A stretch of DNA of 64,000 nucleotides from Reichenbachiella sp. (GTDB lineage Bacteria > Bacteroidota > Bacteroidia > Cytophagales > Cyclobacteriaceae): NCBI RefSeq assembly GCF_033344935.1, contig NZ_JAWPMM010000001.1, positions 1,846,001 through 1,910,000 on the forward strand. Reading direction: 5' to 3'. Below are positions 16,221 through 25,868 of the stretch, one piece after another; within the stretch, counting starts at the first letter, position 1, and each line of letters begins with the position of its first letter. The notes under the pieces are model-generated. The model was given only the letters and a program-made list of their open reading frames with translations. It had not been told where the DNA came from and did no database searches. A program made the translations under genes and the position numbers.

Positions 16221-18850
16221 TGATGGATGTCCAACCACCGAAGTGGGCCGATCGATTTTTGGAATTATTCTGTAAAGGATATTTACTCGAGGAGATACAA
16301 GGAGACCTCTACGAACATCTACAAAAAAACTACGAAAAGAGAGGACGATTAATTTCTGCTCTTATGTACTGGTTTCAGGTGCTGAATTTCTTACGTCCCT
16401 TTGCTATAAAGAAAAGTCAAAACTCAAATATCACAATTATGTTCAAGTACAACTTTCTGATTGCTATTCGCAATCTAAAAAAGCAGCGGTTTTATTCCGT
16501 CATCAATATCTCAGGGCTAGCCATTGCCATCGCTTGTTGTTTGATTATAGCCATTTTCGTCAAAGACGAACTCAATTACGACAAGCATTTTGAAAATCAT
16601 AAAAACATTTATAGGATTTCGTCCCATATGTTGTTCAATGGCAACGAGTTTAGAATGGCGCAGTCACCTGCACCTATGAAAGATGCGTTCAAATCTGACT
16701 TACCTGAGATTATCGAATCAGGGCGATTCAGAACTCATGTGCCCATATTATTACAAAAAGGCGATTATTTTGTCAAACAGGAAAATGTTGCCTTCGCAGA
16801 CGCTTCCATTCTCAACATATTCAAACTCCAGTTTATACATGGCGGAGGTGAAAACACGCTAGATAATCCGGAATCTTTGTTGTTATCTCGCAGCGCTAGT
16901 GAAAAGTATTTTGGTTTTGAAAACCCGGTAGGACAATCAATTAAATCCAGTGATGGAACGCTATACCAGATAGATGGAGTGTATGAGGACTTGCCACATC
17001 AAACACATTTTCATTTCGATGTTCTCCTTTCGATGGAAGGCTATGAGCATAGCAAAAACACGGTTTGGTTGTCAAATAACTACTCCAACTATTTCTTGCT
17101 GAAAGATGGTGCTGACTATCAGGAAGTCAATGAAAAGCTACCTGAAATTTTGAAGACATATGTAGGGCCAAGACTTCAGGAAATGGCACAAATTTCGATC
17201 GAAGATTTTGAGGCCTCAGGTAATTTTCTTAAATACAAATTGATTCCTATGACAGATATCCATTTGCATTCGAATCTTGGTGCTGAAATAGAGGCCAATG
17301 GAAGCATGGATAATATTTATTTATTCAGTGCGGTAGGCCTGTTTATTCTATTATTAGCCTGTATCAATTTTATGAATTTGGCTACAGCCAAGTCAGCAGG
17401 CCGAGCCAAAGAAGTCGGCATGCGCAAGGTCATGGGGTCGAGGAAGAGATTTTTAATTGCTCAATTTCTAACTGAATCCACAGTTATAAGTTTGATCTCA
17501 TTTGCGCTAGCGATCGTTTTGGTCTATCTGACCTTGCCATACTTCAATGCATTTACAGGAAAAAATATAGTAGACCCATTATTCGGAGTGCTCAACCTTT
17601 GGCCCTATGTGCTAATTAGTAGTCTGGTGATTGGTTTATTGGCTGGAATTTACCCAGCATTTTTCCTGTCTAGATTTCAGCCCATTGCCGTATTAAAAGG
17701 TAATCTGAGTACAGGTATGAAAAGTGGGAAGCTGAGAAATCTCTTGGTCATTTTTCAATTTTCCATCTCGATCATTATGATCATGGCCACAGCCGTAGTT
17801 TATAAACAATTACGGTATAGCCAAAACAAGCGACTTGGTTACAATACTGAGCAAGTGATGATTGTCGACAATACCTATACGCTGGGAGAGGGGTTGGAAG
17901 CCTTCAGAAATGAGTTGTTGAATGATTCGGAAATAGAAAACGCAACCGCAAGCTTTTTTCTTCCTACTCGTGGTGGTCGTAGTGATTACCCTTTCAATAG
18001 AGAGGAGAATAGTGGAGCAGAACATGCCATATCAGCACAGGTTTGGCAAGTGGATGACCGATACATTCCCACATTAGGTATGGAAGTGGTGAGTGGACGA
18101 AATTTTGACGATAGCAGAGCTATAGATACGGCGTCCGTGGTGATCAATCAGTCAATGGCTAAACGATTAGGTTATGAAGATCCGATTGGGAAAAAGTTAA
18201 AACGCGTTTCAGAAGAAAACAAAATCACCATCATTGGTGTGGTGGAGGATTTTTACTTTGATTCTTTTAAACAAAAAATAATGCCGTTGGTGTTTTTTCT
18301 TAACTCAGATGCTAACTATTCAATGGCCATTCGATATAAGTCTGATGATCCGCTAGAATTGGTAGCCAAAGTTGAAAACTTATGGCAAGAACACGCCCCT
18401 GGTCAACCATTTGAGTATTCTTTCATGGATCAGGAATATCGTGCTAAGCTGGAAGAGGAAAGACGATTAGGGACCATATTTAGTTTCTTTTCATCCTTGG
18501 CTATTGTGATTGCTTGTTTGGGGTTATTTGCACTAGCGTCTTTTACTGCCGAACAAAGGAGGAAAGAAATTGGAATACGAAAGGTACTAGGTGCAACCGT
18601 AGGCAATGTGGTTAGCATGCTGTTTTCTTCTTTTTCAAAACTTTTGACAATTGCCATATTGGTATCGGTACCTTTAGGCTATTACCTAATGGGGAAATGG
18701 CTAGAAGAATTCGTTTACCGAACTGAAATTGGAATAGGTTTAATCATAGGTTCCTGCGCACTTGTGTTCCTTATAGCTTGGATTACGGTAAGCGCTCAGT
18801 CCTTTCAGGCCGCTCGCTCGAATCCTGCCGATAACCTAAATCATGAATGA
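16220..18850 (+). CDS. PadR-associated ABC permease with N-terminal prefix domain
   Basis: This 876-residue protein has about 75 extra N-terminal residues (QPPKWADRFLELFCKGYLLEEIQGDLYEHL) that match the permease prefix domain found in PadR-linked permeases. A normal FtsX/MacB-like permease follows from about residue 76 (MFKYNFLIAIRNLKKQRFYS). There is one helix, a periplasmic domain, an FtsX block with RAKEVGMRKVMGSRKR near 400, a second periplasmic domain and a last FtsX block with RRKEIGIRKVLGATVG. The prefix is thought to link the permease to its PadR regulator or to a partner, but this is not proven. A start at the second ATG (16223) is equally possible. A terminator hairpin follows at 18859. 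Confidence 0.9.
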   Translation: MMDVQPPKWADRFLELFCKGYLLEEIQGDLYEHLQKNYEKRGRLISALMYWFQVLNFLRPFAIKKSQNSNITIMFKYNFLIAIRNLKKQRFYSVINISGLAIAIACCLIIAIFVKDELNYDKHFENHKNIYRISSHMLFNGNEFRMAQSPAPMKDAFKSDLPEIIESGRFRTHVPILLQKGDYFVKQENVAFADASILNIFKLQFIHGGGENTLDNPESLLLSRSASEKYFGFENPVGQSIKSSDGTLYQIDGVYEDLPHQTHFHFDVLLSMEGYEHSKNTVWLSNNYSNYFLLKDGADYQEVNEKLPEILKTYVGPRLQEMAQISIEDFEASGNFLKYKLIPMTDIHLHSNLGAEIEANGSMDNIYLFSAVGLFILLLACINFMNLATAKSAGRAKEVGMRKVMGSRKRFLIAQFLTESTVISLISFALAIVLVYLTLPYFNAFTGKNIVDPLFGVLNLWPYVLISSLVIGLLAGIYPAFFLSRFQPIAVLKGNLSTGMKSGKLRNLLVIFQFSISIIMIMATAVVYKQLRYSQNKRLGYNTEQVMIVDNTYTLGEGLEAFRNELLNDSEIENATASFFLPTRGGRSDYPFNREENSGAEHAISAQVWQVDDRYIPTLGMEVVSGRNFDDSRAIDTASVVINQSMAKRLGYEDPIGKKLKRVSEENKITIIGVVEDFYFDSFKQKIMPLVFFLNSDANYSMAIRYKSDDPLELVAKVENLWQEHAPGQPFEYSFMDQEYRAKLEEERRLGTIFSFFSSLAIVIACLGLFALASFTAEQRRKEIGIRKVLGATVGNVVSMLFSSFSKLLTIAILVSVPLGYYLMGKWLEEFVYRTEIGIGLIIGSCALVFLIAWITVSAQSFQAARSNPADNLNHE

Positions 18851-18858
18851 TATAAAAC

Positions 18859-18899
18859 AATAGCTTTCCTGAAGTAAAACTTTGGGGAAGCTATTTTCT
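18859..18899 (+). terminator. Terminator of the padR-permease operon
   Basis: aatagctttcc (18859-18869) pairs with gggaagctatt (18885-18895) with one mismatch, followed by a short T-rich stretch. Confidence 0.6.
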
Positions 18900-18940
18900 A
18901 AGGGTTGATCCCAATCTGCTATCTTCGCAGCAAAAAGGGT

Positions 18941-19693
18941 TTGATTACATTATTTTCTTACGAGCTAACTTATTTAGCTTTTGTTTCTTTCTTAATTGTA
19001 GGTGTGCTGGTAGGCATGTCCAAAACAGGCGTTCATGGTATGGGTATGATAGCTGTACCCTTGTTGGCTGCCACATTTGGAGGTAAAGCTTCCAGTGGAT
19101 TAATGTTGCCTCTACTAATCATGGCTGATGTTTTTGGTGTCGCCTATTATCACCGTCACGCCGAATGGAAACATCTCATTAGACTATTTCCGTGGGCCAT
19201 ATTGGGCGTACTACTCGGTACCTGGACAGGTAATTATATTGATGACCAGCTTTTTCGGACCATTATGGGAGTTATCATCTTTCTAAGCTTGGGAATCATG
19301 GTTTGGTTAGAGCGAGTCAACAAAAATAAGATACCTGATTATTGGTGGTTTGCGATGATTTTGGGAATTGCAGCTGGATTCACCACCATGGTGGGGAATT
19401 TGGCTGGCAGTACCATGGCGCTTTATTTACTCTCCATGCGTATGCCAAAGAATGAATTTATTGGTACAGCGGCTTGGTTCTTCATGGCTGTCAATTGGTT
19501 TAAAGTGCCCTTTCATATTTGGAGTTGGGAGACCATCAATTTGAATTCTGTTCTACTAGACCTTGTAGCACTGCCTATGATAGCTATAGGTGCATACCTG
19601 GGTATTTTTGTGATCAAAAAAATTTCGGATCAAGGTTTTAGGTGGTTTGTCATGACTATGACGGCTGTAGCTGCCGTTTTTATGATGTTTTGA
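18941..19693 (+). CDS. Sulfite exporter TauE/SafE-family membrane protein
   Basis: This is an integral membrane protein of about 250 residues with roughly eight hydrophobic segments. Family marks are VLVGMSKTGVHGMGMIAVPLL in the first helix pair and the internal repeat around GFTTMVGNLAGSTMALYLLSM. Members export sulfite, sulfoacetate or other organosulfur anions, but the substrate here is unknown. There is no ATG at the 5' end. The TTG at 18941 gives MITLFSYELTYLAFVSF, whereas the earlier TTG at 18905 would put a promoter-like TATCTTCG (18920-18927) inside the coding region. I therefore prefer 18941. Confidence 0.82.
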   Translation: MITLFSYELTYLAFVSFLIVGVLVGMSKTGVHGMGMIAVPLLAATFGGKASSGLMLPLLIMADVFGVAYYHRHAEWKHLIRLFPWAILGVLLGTWTGNYIDDQLFRTIMGVIIFLSLGIMVWLERVNKNKIPDYWWFAMILGIAAGFTTMVGNLAGSTMALYLLSMRMPKNEFIGTAAWFFMAVNWFKVPFHIWSWETINLNSVLLDLVALPMIAIGAYLGIFVIKKISDQGFRWFVMTMTAVAAVFMMF

Positions 19694-19733
19694 CCACTGA
19701 TATAATATTTACCTTATGACCCGTTGTAATTTT

Positions 19734-19741
19734 TATCTTCG
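19734..19741 (+). promoter_or_regulatory. Possible -7 element of the M28 peptidase gene
   Basis: TATCTTCG resembles the Bacteroidota TAnnTTTG element and lies 26 bases before the ATG at 19768. The same octamer occurs in front of the preceding TauE/SafE gene at 18920-18927. No clear -33 TTG was found at the usual distance. Confidence 0.35.
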
Positions 19742-19767
19742 CCGAATAATATAACATTATACGCTTT

Positions 19768-21270
19768 ATGAAAAGACTAGTAATTATCATGCTGACATTG
19801 GCCGTGACCGGTCTACATGCACAGCAATCAGAACTGGCAACAAAATATGCCAATACCATCACTGAAGAAGATTTGATGGACCAACTTAGTATTCTAGCAT
19901 CAGATGCACTGGAAGGTAGAGAAACCGGCGAAAGAGGCCAGCGTATGGCTGCAGCACTTCTTAGTGATCATTTTCAAAGTTTAGGATTGGAAGCTCCTGT
20001 AAAGCAGGGTGATCAAATGAGCTATTATCAAAATGTACCTTTGATTTCTTCGAAGATTAAAAGTGCTTATCTAAAAATAGGAAAGACTAAATATGAAAAC
20101 TTTAACAAGAATGTTTTTGTAGGTACAGGAGCAACAACCGGTGAAATATCAGGCGAAGTGGTTTTTGTGGGCAATGGAGCGGCAGAAAGATATGAGTCTT
20201 TAGACGTAAAAGGGAAATTTGTCTTGATGATTGGCGACAACAATTACCGATCTACCATCAAGGCGAGCAAAGTCGCAGCCGCCAATGGTGCCAAAGCGTT
20301 GATTGCTGTACGAACAGCTACAGATGAAATTTTGGAGCAGCTACTTATCTCTTATAGAGGCTACCTAGAAGCTGGCCGTATGACTGTCGATACTGGAATA
20401 GAAGAGAGTGAATTTTTGGGTATGTACTTTTTGGCGCCAAGTCTGCTGAAAGAAATAGTAGGTAAGCCATATGATAAATTGAGCCAGATTGCCTTTTCAG
20501 AAGACAATGCCGGCTTTGAAAAAATCAAAAAAGGAAAGGTGTCTGTTTCTATCGAAAAAGAAGTTAAAACAATCAGTTCTGAAAATGTAATGGGTTACCT
20601 AGAAGGAACAGATTTGAAGGATGAATTAGTGGTTATCACATCGCATTACGATCACTTAGGTAGAAGAGGGGACAAAATCTTCAACGGTGCAGATGATGAC
20701 GGTTCAGGTACGGCAGGAGTGATGGAAATGGCTGAGGCTTTTGCTATGGCCAAAGCTGATGGAAATGGGCCTCGAAGAAGCATGCTGTTTTTAGCTTTCA
20801 CTGGAGAAGAGAAAGGTCTTTTAGGTTCTGAGTTTTATGCTGATAATCCTGTATTTCCATTGGAGAATACAGTTACTAATTTGAATATGGATATGATTGG
20901 TAGAAATGACGATGAAAACTACAAGGGCAAAGACTATGTGTGTCTGGTAGGTTCAGATAAACTTTCAACCGAACTACATGAAATTAGTGAGAAGGCAAAT
21001 GCTACTTACACGAATCTGGATTTGAATTACGTGTACAATGATGAAAATCATCCGGAGCAAATCTATTACAGATCTGATCATTGGAATTTTGCTAAAAACG
21101 GTATTCCTGTTATTTTCTACACTACAGGGTCACATGATGACTACCACAAGGAAACAGATACAGTAGAAAAAATTGAAAGAGAAGTGTATTTGAAAAGAAC
21201 ACGTTTGGTTTTTTATACTGCATGGGAATTAGTTAATAGAGACAAGCGACCTGCCTTGGATCAGAAATAA
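19768..21270 (+). CDS. Secreted M28-family zinc aminopeptidase
   Basis: This 500-residue protein has a Sec signal peptide (MKRLVIIMLTLAVTGLHAQ, cleavage after about residue 19). A PA-like insert at about 125-250 precedes the catalytic part. The metal-binding residues of the M28 family are visible as SHYDHLG (His), GADDDGSGTAG (bridging Asp), FTGEEKGLLGS (catalytic and zinc Glu), NMDMIGR (Asp) and GSHDDYHKETD (His). The domain order and length fit bacterial M28 aminopeptidases with a PA domain. The role is probably periplasmic or extracellular peptide trimming. It is a single gene with its own terminator. Confidence 0.9.
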   Translation: MKRLVIIMLTLAVTGLHAQQSELATKYANTITEEDLMDQLSILASDALEGRETGERGQRMAAALLSDHFQSLGLEAPVKQGDQMSYYQNVPLISSKIKSAYLKIGKTKYENFNKNVFVGTGATTGEISGEVVFVGNGAAERYESLDVKGKFVLMIGDNNYRSTIKASKVAAANGAKALIAVRTATDEILEQLLISYRGYLEAGRMTVDTGIEESEFLGMYFLAPSLLKEIVGKPYDKLSQIAFSEDNAGFEKIKKGKVSVSIEKEVKTISSENVMGYLEGTDLKDELVVITSHYDHLGRRGDKIFNGADDDGSGTAGVMEMAEAFAMAKADGNGPRRSMLFLAFTGEEKGLLGSEFYADNPVFPLENTVTNLNMDMIGRNDDENYKGKDYVCLVGSDKLSTELHEISEKANATYTNLDLNYVYNDENHPEQIYYRSDHWNFAKNGIPVIFYTTGSHDDYHKETDTVEKIEREVYLKRTRLVFYTAWELVNRDKRPALDQK

Positions 21271-21295
21271 TTTTACCCAGAAGAATGGAATAAAA

Positions 21296-21326
21296 GAGGT
21301 CGGTAGAATTCTATCGGCCTTTTTTA
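21296..21326 (+). terminator. Intrinsic terminator of the M28 peptidase gene
   Basis: aggtcggtag pairs with ctatcggcct through two G-T pairs and a short aatt loop, followed by seven T. Confidence 0.8.
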
Positions 21327-21416
21327 TGCTTTCAATCTGCTATTAGAAGTGAGAGGAATGATTAGATTAGTGGTGTTCAAATGAAGAGAAAGATGACTAT
21401 ACAAAAACATGTATCC

Positions 21417-21965
21417 ATGAAAAACCTATTAACAATCATATTAGTCTTTAGCGTAAGTACATGCTTTGCGCAAATTGGTGACATATTTCCTGAAATGGAG
21501 GGAGAAAGCCTACGTTATGATACAGTAAATATTCCTTCTGATCTGAATGGAAAGTATAGTCTGATCGCATTAGCGTTTTCTAAAAAGTCCGAAAAGGATC
21601 TTGGTTCCTGGTTCAACCCACTCTACAATCAATTTTTGACTGAACCAGACCCAAATGCTTTTTTTAGTTTCGAGTATGATCTGAATATGTATATCATTCC
21701 GATGTTTACCGGAGCCAAAAGAGCTGCCTACAAAAGTACCATGAAGAAGGTGCAGGAAACCGTAGCGTCAGAACTACAACATTTAGTGTTATTTTATAAA
21801 GGTACGCTCAAGCAGTATAAACAAGCCTTGAAATTCGATGGTAATGATGTGCCCTATTTTTACGTGCTAGACACAGAAGGAAAAATTATTTATCACACTT
21901 CTGGTAAATACACTCGGAATAAAATGCAGGAGATCATTGATGCACTTGAGCCAGCGGCAAAATAG
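21417..21965 (+). CDS. Secreted thioredoxin-fold-like protein of unknown function
   Basis: This protein is about 182 residues from the ATG at 21417 (MKNLLTIILVFSVSTCFAQ), which gives a clean Sec signal peptide; an ATG 36 bases upstream adds a poor charged extension. The mature part reads like a thioredoxin-like fold. A first strand KYSLIALAFS is followed by KKSEKDLGSW where redox proteins carry CxxC, and VPYFYVLDTEGKIIYHTSG forms the C-terminal strand pair. No CxxC is present, so it should not be a thiol reductase. It loosely resembles the ATP10-like members of the superfamily. Function unknown. Confidence 0.6.
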   Translation: MKNLLTIILVFSVSTCFAQIGDIFPEMEGESLRYDTVNIPSDLNGKYSLIALAFSKKSEKDLGSWFNPLYNQFLTEPDPNAFFSFEYDLNMYIIPMFTGAKRAAYKSTMKKVQETVASELQHLVLFYKGTLKQYKQALKFDGNDVPYFYVLDTEGKIIYHTSGKYTRNKMQEIIDALEPAAK

Positions 21966-21967
21966 AA

Positions 21968-21989
21968 GCAACTAATTACAATTAGTTGC
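21968..21989. terminator. Hairpin between convergent genes
   Basis: gcaactaat (21968-21976) and attagttgc (21981-21989) are perfect 9-base arms with a 4-base loop. It overlaps the stop codon of the GH20 gene. No T run follows on either strand, so termination is only likely. Confidence 0.5.
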
Positions 21990-24330
21990 TCGTTAATAGG
22001 GCCGCGGTTCCATTAGTGAAAGTCATATCTGCTGTGATCGGTTGAAAATCTTCGTGGGTAGATTTTCTGATTTGGACTTCAATAGTATTCCAATCTGAGG
22101 CCCATCCGCGATAGACGTTGTTTAGATAAATGACTTTCAATTTGTGCAATCCTTTGGCCAAGGCTTTAGAACCGTCATTTTGAGAGAAACGTTTCACATA
22201 GCCGTCATTGTTGATGACTAAAGCATCATCGATCCAAACTTGATCTTGATTGCTCGAGAAGAAGTACACACCGTCCTCAGGAATGTTAATGTAACCTTCT
22301 ATCACTTCAGCTCTGAATTGATTCTCGTCGATAACAAATCCCCAATACAACGTTGTGTTAGCTTGAGCCAATGAGTCCAAAGGTTTTTCCTGCCATTCCA
22401 TGACCCCTTCTAAGTCGCTGGTGTTTAGGAATTTACCATAGGCTGTTTTAGTAACTAATCCTTGTTTCAAAGCTTTAGTCTCAACTGCAGCTGATAGTTC
22501 TTGTTTTTCGATTGAGATGGTTCTAATTCTGCTCATTTTACCTTGCGGCAAAACAGAAGCAATTTTAAGTGTAGCATCTGTGCTGAACACTAAAGGCTCC
22601 TGATACACTCGTGAATCAAGGTTAGGTTCACTGCCATCTGTGGTGTAAACCATTCGGTCTACTGGTCTAGGGGTTTTGAATTCTAGAATGGCACTGTCGA
22701 TGAATGCAATTTGTGACGTTGGTCCCTCTGGCATAGGAATATAATAGTCCATATCATGACCGTCCAACCTTACCATTTGGTTGTTTAGTCTTCGCTCAAA
22801 ATCTGTATAATCTTTTTTGTCCTTCGCCGTCCATGTCAATTCTGCCAAAGCAATGGCCCGTGGATACATTCTGTATTCAGACAGTTCTTCTTCGTAGATG
22901 TATTCTGACCATAGAGTGGTTTGTGCCCCTAGCACATGGTGCGCTTTGGAAGAATCAATGTCTGCAGGAATAGGCTCGTAATTGTACACTTTCTTAATGG
23001 GCAATAGTCCTCCAATGGTCACTGGATCGATTTTGTAATCTCCTTCATATTTATCCAAATACATCCAGGCGCCCGGAGCCATAATTACGTCATTACCGGC
23101 ATTGGCAGCAGCTATACCCCCTTCTTCACCTCTCCAAGACATTACGTTGGCAGAACTAGAGATTCCTCCTTCGAGAATTTCGTCCCAACCGATCATTTTC
23201 TTGTCGTGTTTTTTTAGCACCTTCTCCATTCTTGTCATAAAGTAGCTTTGTAGCTCATGTTCGTCATGCAAGCCTTCTTTTTTCATTCTGTTTTGACATC
23301 TGGCGCAGGTCTTCCATCGATCCTTAGGAGATTCATCACCTCCCATATGGTAATATTCATAAGGAAATAGAGGAATGATTTCTTCGATAACGTCTTCTAA
23401 GAAAGTGAAAACTTCATCCTTACCAGAGCAGAATACGTCTGTTTCTACACCCCAGATGATTCTGGGTGTGAAGGGTCCTTCATTGCATGAGAGCTCTGGG
23501 TAGGCCGATAAAGCGGCCAACGCATGACCAGGCATTTCTATTTCAGGAATCACATCGATGTATCTTTCGGCTGCGTAGGCTACCACCTCTTTGATCTCTT
23601 CTTGTGTATAGAAACCAGCGTGCGCAGAGCCGTCAGCTTCGACCCTTGTACTGCCAACAGTAGTAAGCTTTGGGTATTTTTTTATTTCTATTCTCCAACC
23701 CTGATCTTCTGTCAAATGCCAGTGAAACTTATTGATCTTAAATATGGAGAGCATATCAATATGCTTTTTCACCTCTTCTAGTGAGATAAAATGACGACAA
23801 ACATCGAGATGAAACCCACGCCAGGAGAATCTAGGTTCGTCTTTGATTTCTACTGCTGGTATAGTCCAGTTTATATTCTTTACCAATGATTGTGATTCTG
23901 CTTCAGCAGGTAAGAGCTGCATCAAGGTGTTTAATCCGTAGAAAATTCCCTTCGGAGAGGTAGCTTTTATCGAAACGCCTTTGTTGGTTGAATTCAGTGT
24001 ATAGCCTTCTTCGTTTAGACTTAAATTAGAGTCTAAGGTCAATAAGATGAAATTATTTTCCTTGATTTCACTTTGAGATTGAAGAGCAAGCCCTGTGGAT
24101 TTTTTAAGTTTTGATGCAAAAAAATCTGCTACTTTTCGGATCCTTTCATCATCGCCTGTTACAAAAGTGGTTTCTTCATTAACGAAAAAGGAACCTTCGT
24201 TTTCCTTGACTTCGAGCGGTTTTGGTGTAATATTTATTCCTTCATTGTAGGATGCAGGTACGTATTTTTCCTGGCAAGCTACTACTGCAAAGGCTAATAA
24301 ACTAAGGGTTAAAAAGTAACGAATCTTCAT
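21982..24330 (-). CDS. Beta-N-acetylhexosaminidase, GH20 family, lipoprotein
   Basis: This protein is about 782 residues from the ATG at 24330 (MKIRYFLTLSLLAFAVVAC), a lipoprotein signal with Cys19 as the lipidation site. A GH20b N-terminal domain (about 30-150) precedes the TIM barrel. The barrel carries FHLDVCRHFIS, FHWHLTEDQGWRIEIKKYP, EIEMPGHA and YYHMGGDESPKDRW, which holds the catalytic Asp-Glu pair of the substrate-assisted mechanism. After the barrel comes a chitobiase C-terminal-like domain (VYTTDGSEPNLDSRVY) and a PA14-like domain (VYFFSSNQDQVWIDDALVI) that probably binds sugar. The enzyme should release terminal GlcNAc from chitin oligomers or glycans at the cell surface. Confidence 0.93.
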   Translation of the reverse strand: MKIRYFLTLSLLAFAVVACQEKYVPASYNEGINITPKPLEVKENEGSFFVNEETTFVTGDDERIRKVADFFASKLKKSTGLALQSQSEIKENNFILLTLDSNLSLNEEGYTLNSTNKGVSIKATSPKGIFYGLNTLMQLLPAEAESQSLVKNINWTIPAVEIKDEPRFSWRGFHLDVCRHFISLEEVKKHIDMLSIFKINKFHWHLTEDQGWRIEIKKYPKLTTVGSTRVEADGSAHAGFYTQEEIKEVVAYAAERYIDVIPEIEMPGHALAALSAYPELSCNEGPFTPRIIWGVETDVFCSGKDEVFTFLEDVIEEIIPLFPYEYYHMGGDESPKDRWKTCARCQNRMKKEGLHDEHELQSYFMTRMEKVLKKHDKKMIGWDEILEGGISSSANVMSWRGEEGGIAAANAGNDVIMAPGAWMYLDKYEGDYKIDPVTIGGLLPIKKVYNYEPIPADIDSSKAHHVLGAQTTLWSEYIYEEELSEYRMYPRAIALAELTWTAKDKKDYTDFERRLNNQMVRLDGHDMDYYIPMPEGPTSQIAFIDSAILEFKTPRPVDRMVYTTDGSEPNLDSRVYQEPLVFSTDATLKIASVLPQGKMSRIRTISIEKQELSAAVETKALKQGLVTKTAYGKFLNTSDLEGVMEWQEKPLDSLAQANTTLYWGFVIDENQFRAEVIEGYINIPEDGVYFFSSNQDQVWIDDALVINNDGYVKRFSQNDGSKALAKGLHKLKVIYLNNVYRGWASDWNTIEVQIRKSTHEDFQPITADMTFTNGTAALLTSN

Positions 24331-24539
24331 CTTTTGTCTATCCACGTATTTTAAATGTTCTTATAAGACTAAAGACAAAAAGTAGTTTGTTGAATTTATT
24401 TAGCTGAATGGGGATCGATTAGAGCTAAAAAGGGATTTAAGGATCAAAGGAGTTAATCTAAAGATTCGATTTTCATATTTGATAGGCTTTGTTATGTTGC
24501 ACGACCCTCATATTTTTGAGCGCATTTAATTAAGAGTAC

Positions 24540-25757
24540 ATGATGATTTTCAGATGGAGTAGAATGAGCTTGATATTTCTATTAGTCATTGCATTAATAG
24601 GAACTCTTCTCCGTGGAGCTGGATATTTTCAGCTGCCTTTTTCTTTTGAATATTTGCGACACTCACATTCTCATGTGGCTTTTCAGGGATGGATTTATAC
24701 ATTGATGGTGGTAATTCTTACCTATGAATTTATTCCTCCTAAAAAGATCAAAGAGAAAAAATATGAGTGGATGATAGGAGTGACTGGTGTAATAATTGTT
24801 GGAATTTTGGTGTCATTTGCTCTTCAAGGTTATGCTTTCTTTTCAATACTATTTTCATCCTTGTTTCAATTGATGAGCTACTGGTTTACCTTTAGATTTT
24901 TCAAAGATGTGGAAAAACCAGTAGCTCATATACTGTCTTTGAAGTGGATCAGAACTGGACTGTGGCTGGGAATTTTGTCGTCTATTGCCCCATGGTTCGT
25001 AGGGGTGATATCAGCCAAAGGTATGGCCGGATCGGAACTTTACCAGTCTGTGATTTATTTTTTCCTGCATTTCCAGTATAATGGGTGGTTCGTTTTCGTA
25101 GCTATAGGACTGTTCTACTTGTATATGGAGCGCTCAGGGATTAAGGTGGAGTGTTTATCTAGTCAACGGTTTTATACTTGTTGGTTGTGGGCAGTGGGAC
25201 CCGCTTATTGTTTATCTCTTTTGGGGATGAGTTTCTCCGATTGGGTTCGAATCCCTTCACTAATTGCCGCCTTATTACAAGGACTGGGTTTGATATATTT
25301 TGTACCAATAGTTTTATCTTTTTATAAGTTCGAACTAAAGAAAAAGGGGTTTTGGGTTCGAAACCTCTTACTGCTTTCATTCATTAGCTTTTTGTTAAAA
25401 ACTACCTTGCAATGCATTTCCGTATTTCCACAATTACAGGAATTGGCCTTCTTCAGTAGAAATATAGTAATGGCATATATGCACCTGAGTTTAATTGGTG
25501 TGCTGACCTTCTTTTTTCTTGTTTGGTTATTGATCAAAGGGTGGATTCCAAACATAAAATTGACGAGGGTCGGGTTGGTTTTGGTTGTTATAGGTTTTTT
25601 GGCAACCGAGATTATCTTGGTTGTGAGTGGTTTGGGGTGGTGGTATCCCTACTTTTCTTTGTTCATCTTTTCAGTATGGATGGCTTTAGGGATTTGTCTA
25701 TTGCTAATTGCTGCTGTCATGAATCCAGACTTGGTTGATATTCATGTAAAAGTATAA
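24540..25757 (+). CDS. Polytopic membrane protein, possibly heme-copper-oxidase-fold relative
   Basis: This 405-residue protein has about twelve hydrophobic segments. HSHSHVAFQGW near residues 42-52 and FLHFQYNGWFVF near 180 place histidines inside membrane helices. The pattern recalls distant subunit-I-like proteins of the heme-copper oxidase and NnrS group. The full set of six histidines expected for an oxidase is not visible, so it is unlikely to be an oxidase. Two tandem ATG codons (24540, 24543) could start it. It is a single gene; heme or metal binding is conjecture. Confidence 0.5.
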   Translation: MMIFRWSRMSLIFLLVIALIGTLLRGAGYFQLPFSFEYLRHSHSHVAFQGWIYTLMVVILTYEFIPPKKIKEKKYEWMIGVTGVIIVGILVSFALQGYAFFSILFSSLFQLMSYWFTFRFFKDVEKPVAHILSLKWIRTGLWLGILSSIAPWFVGVISAKGMAGSELYQSVIYFFLHFQYNGWFVFVAIGLFYLYMERSGIKVECLSSQRFYTCWLWAVGPAYCLSLLGMSFSDWVRIPSLIAALLQGLGLIYFVPIVLSFYKFELKKKGFWVRNLLLLSFISFLLKTTLQCISVFPQLQELAFFSRNIVMAYMHLSLIGVLTFFFLVWLLIKGWIPNIKLTRVGLVLVVIGFLATEIILVVSGLGWWYPYFSLFIFSVWMALGICLLLIAAVMNPDLVDIHVKV

Positions 25758-25868
25758 TTGGAAGATAAATCTGTTTGATACCTTTAATGAAAGTAATTTG
25801 GTAGCTGAGAATTGCCTGAATGCTACTTTTTTAACCTTTCCCTAATTTCTAATTTACAAAAGTAGAGG

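Noticed and set aside
25240-25260. gggttcgaatccc, looks like a tRNA T-arm
   Set aside because: It lies inside a clear membrane protein gene, and no acceptor, D or anticodon arms can be folded around it. A second gggttcgaaacc at about 25350 in the same gene is likewise coincidental.
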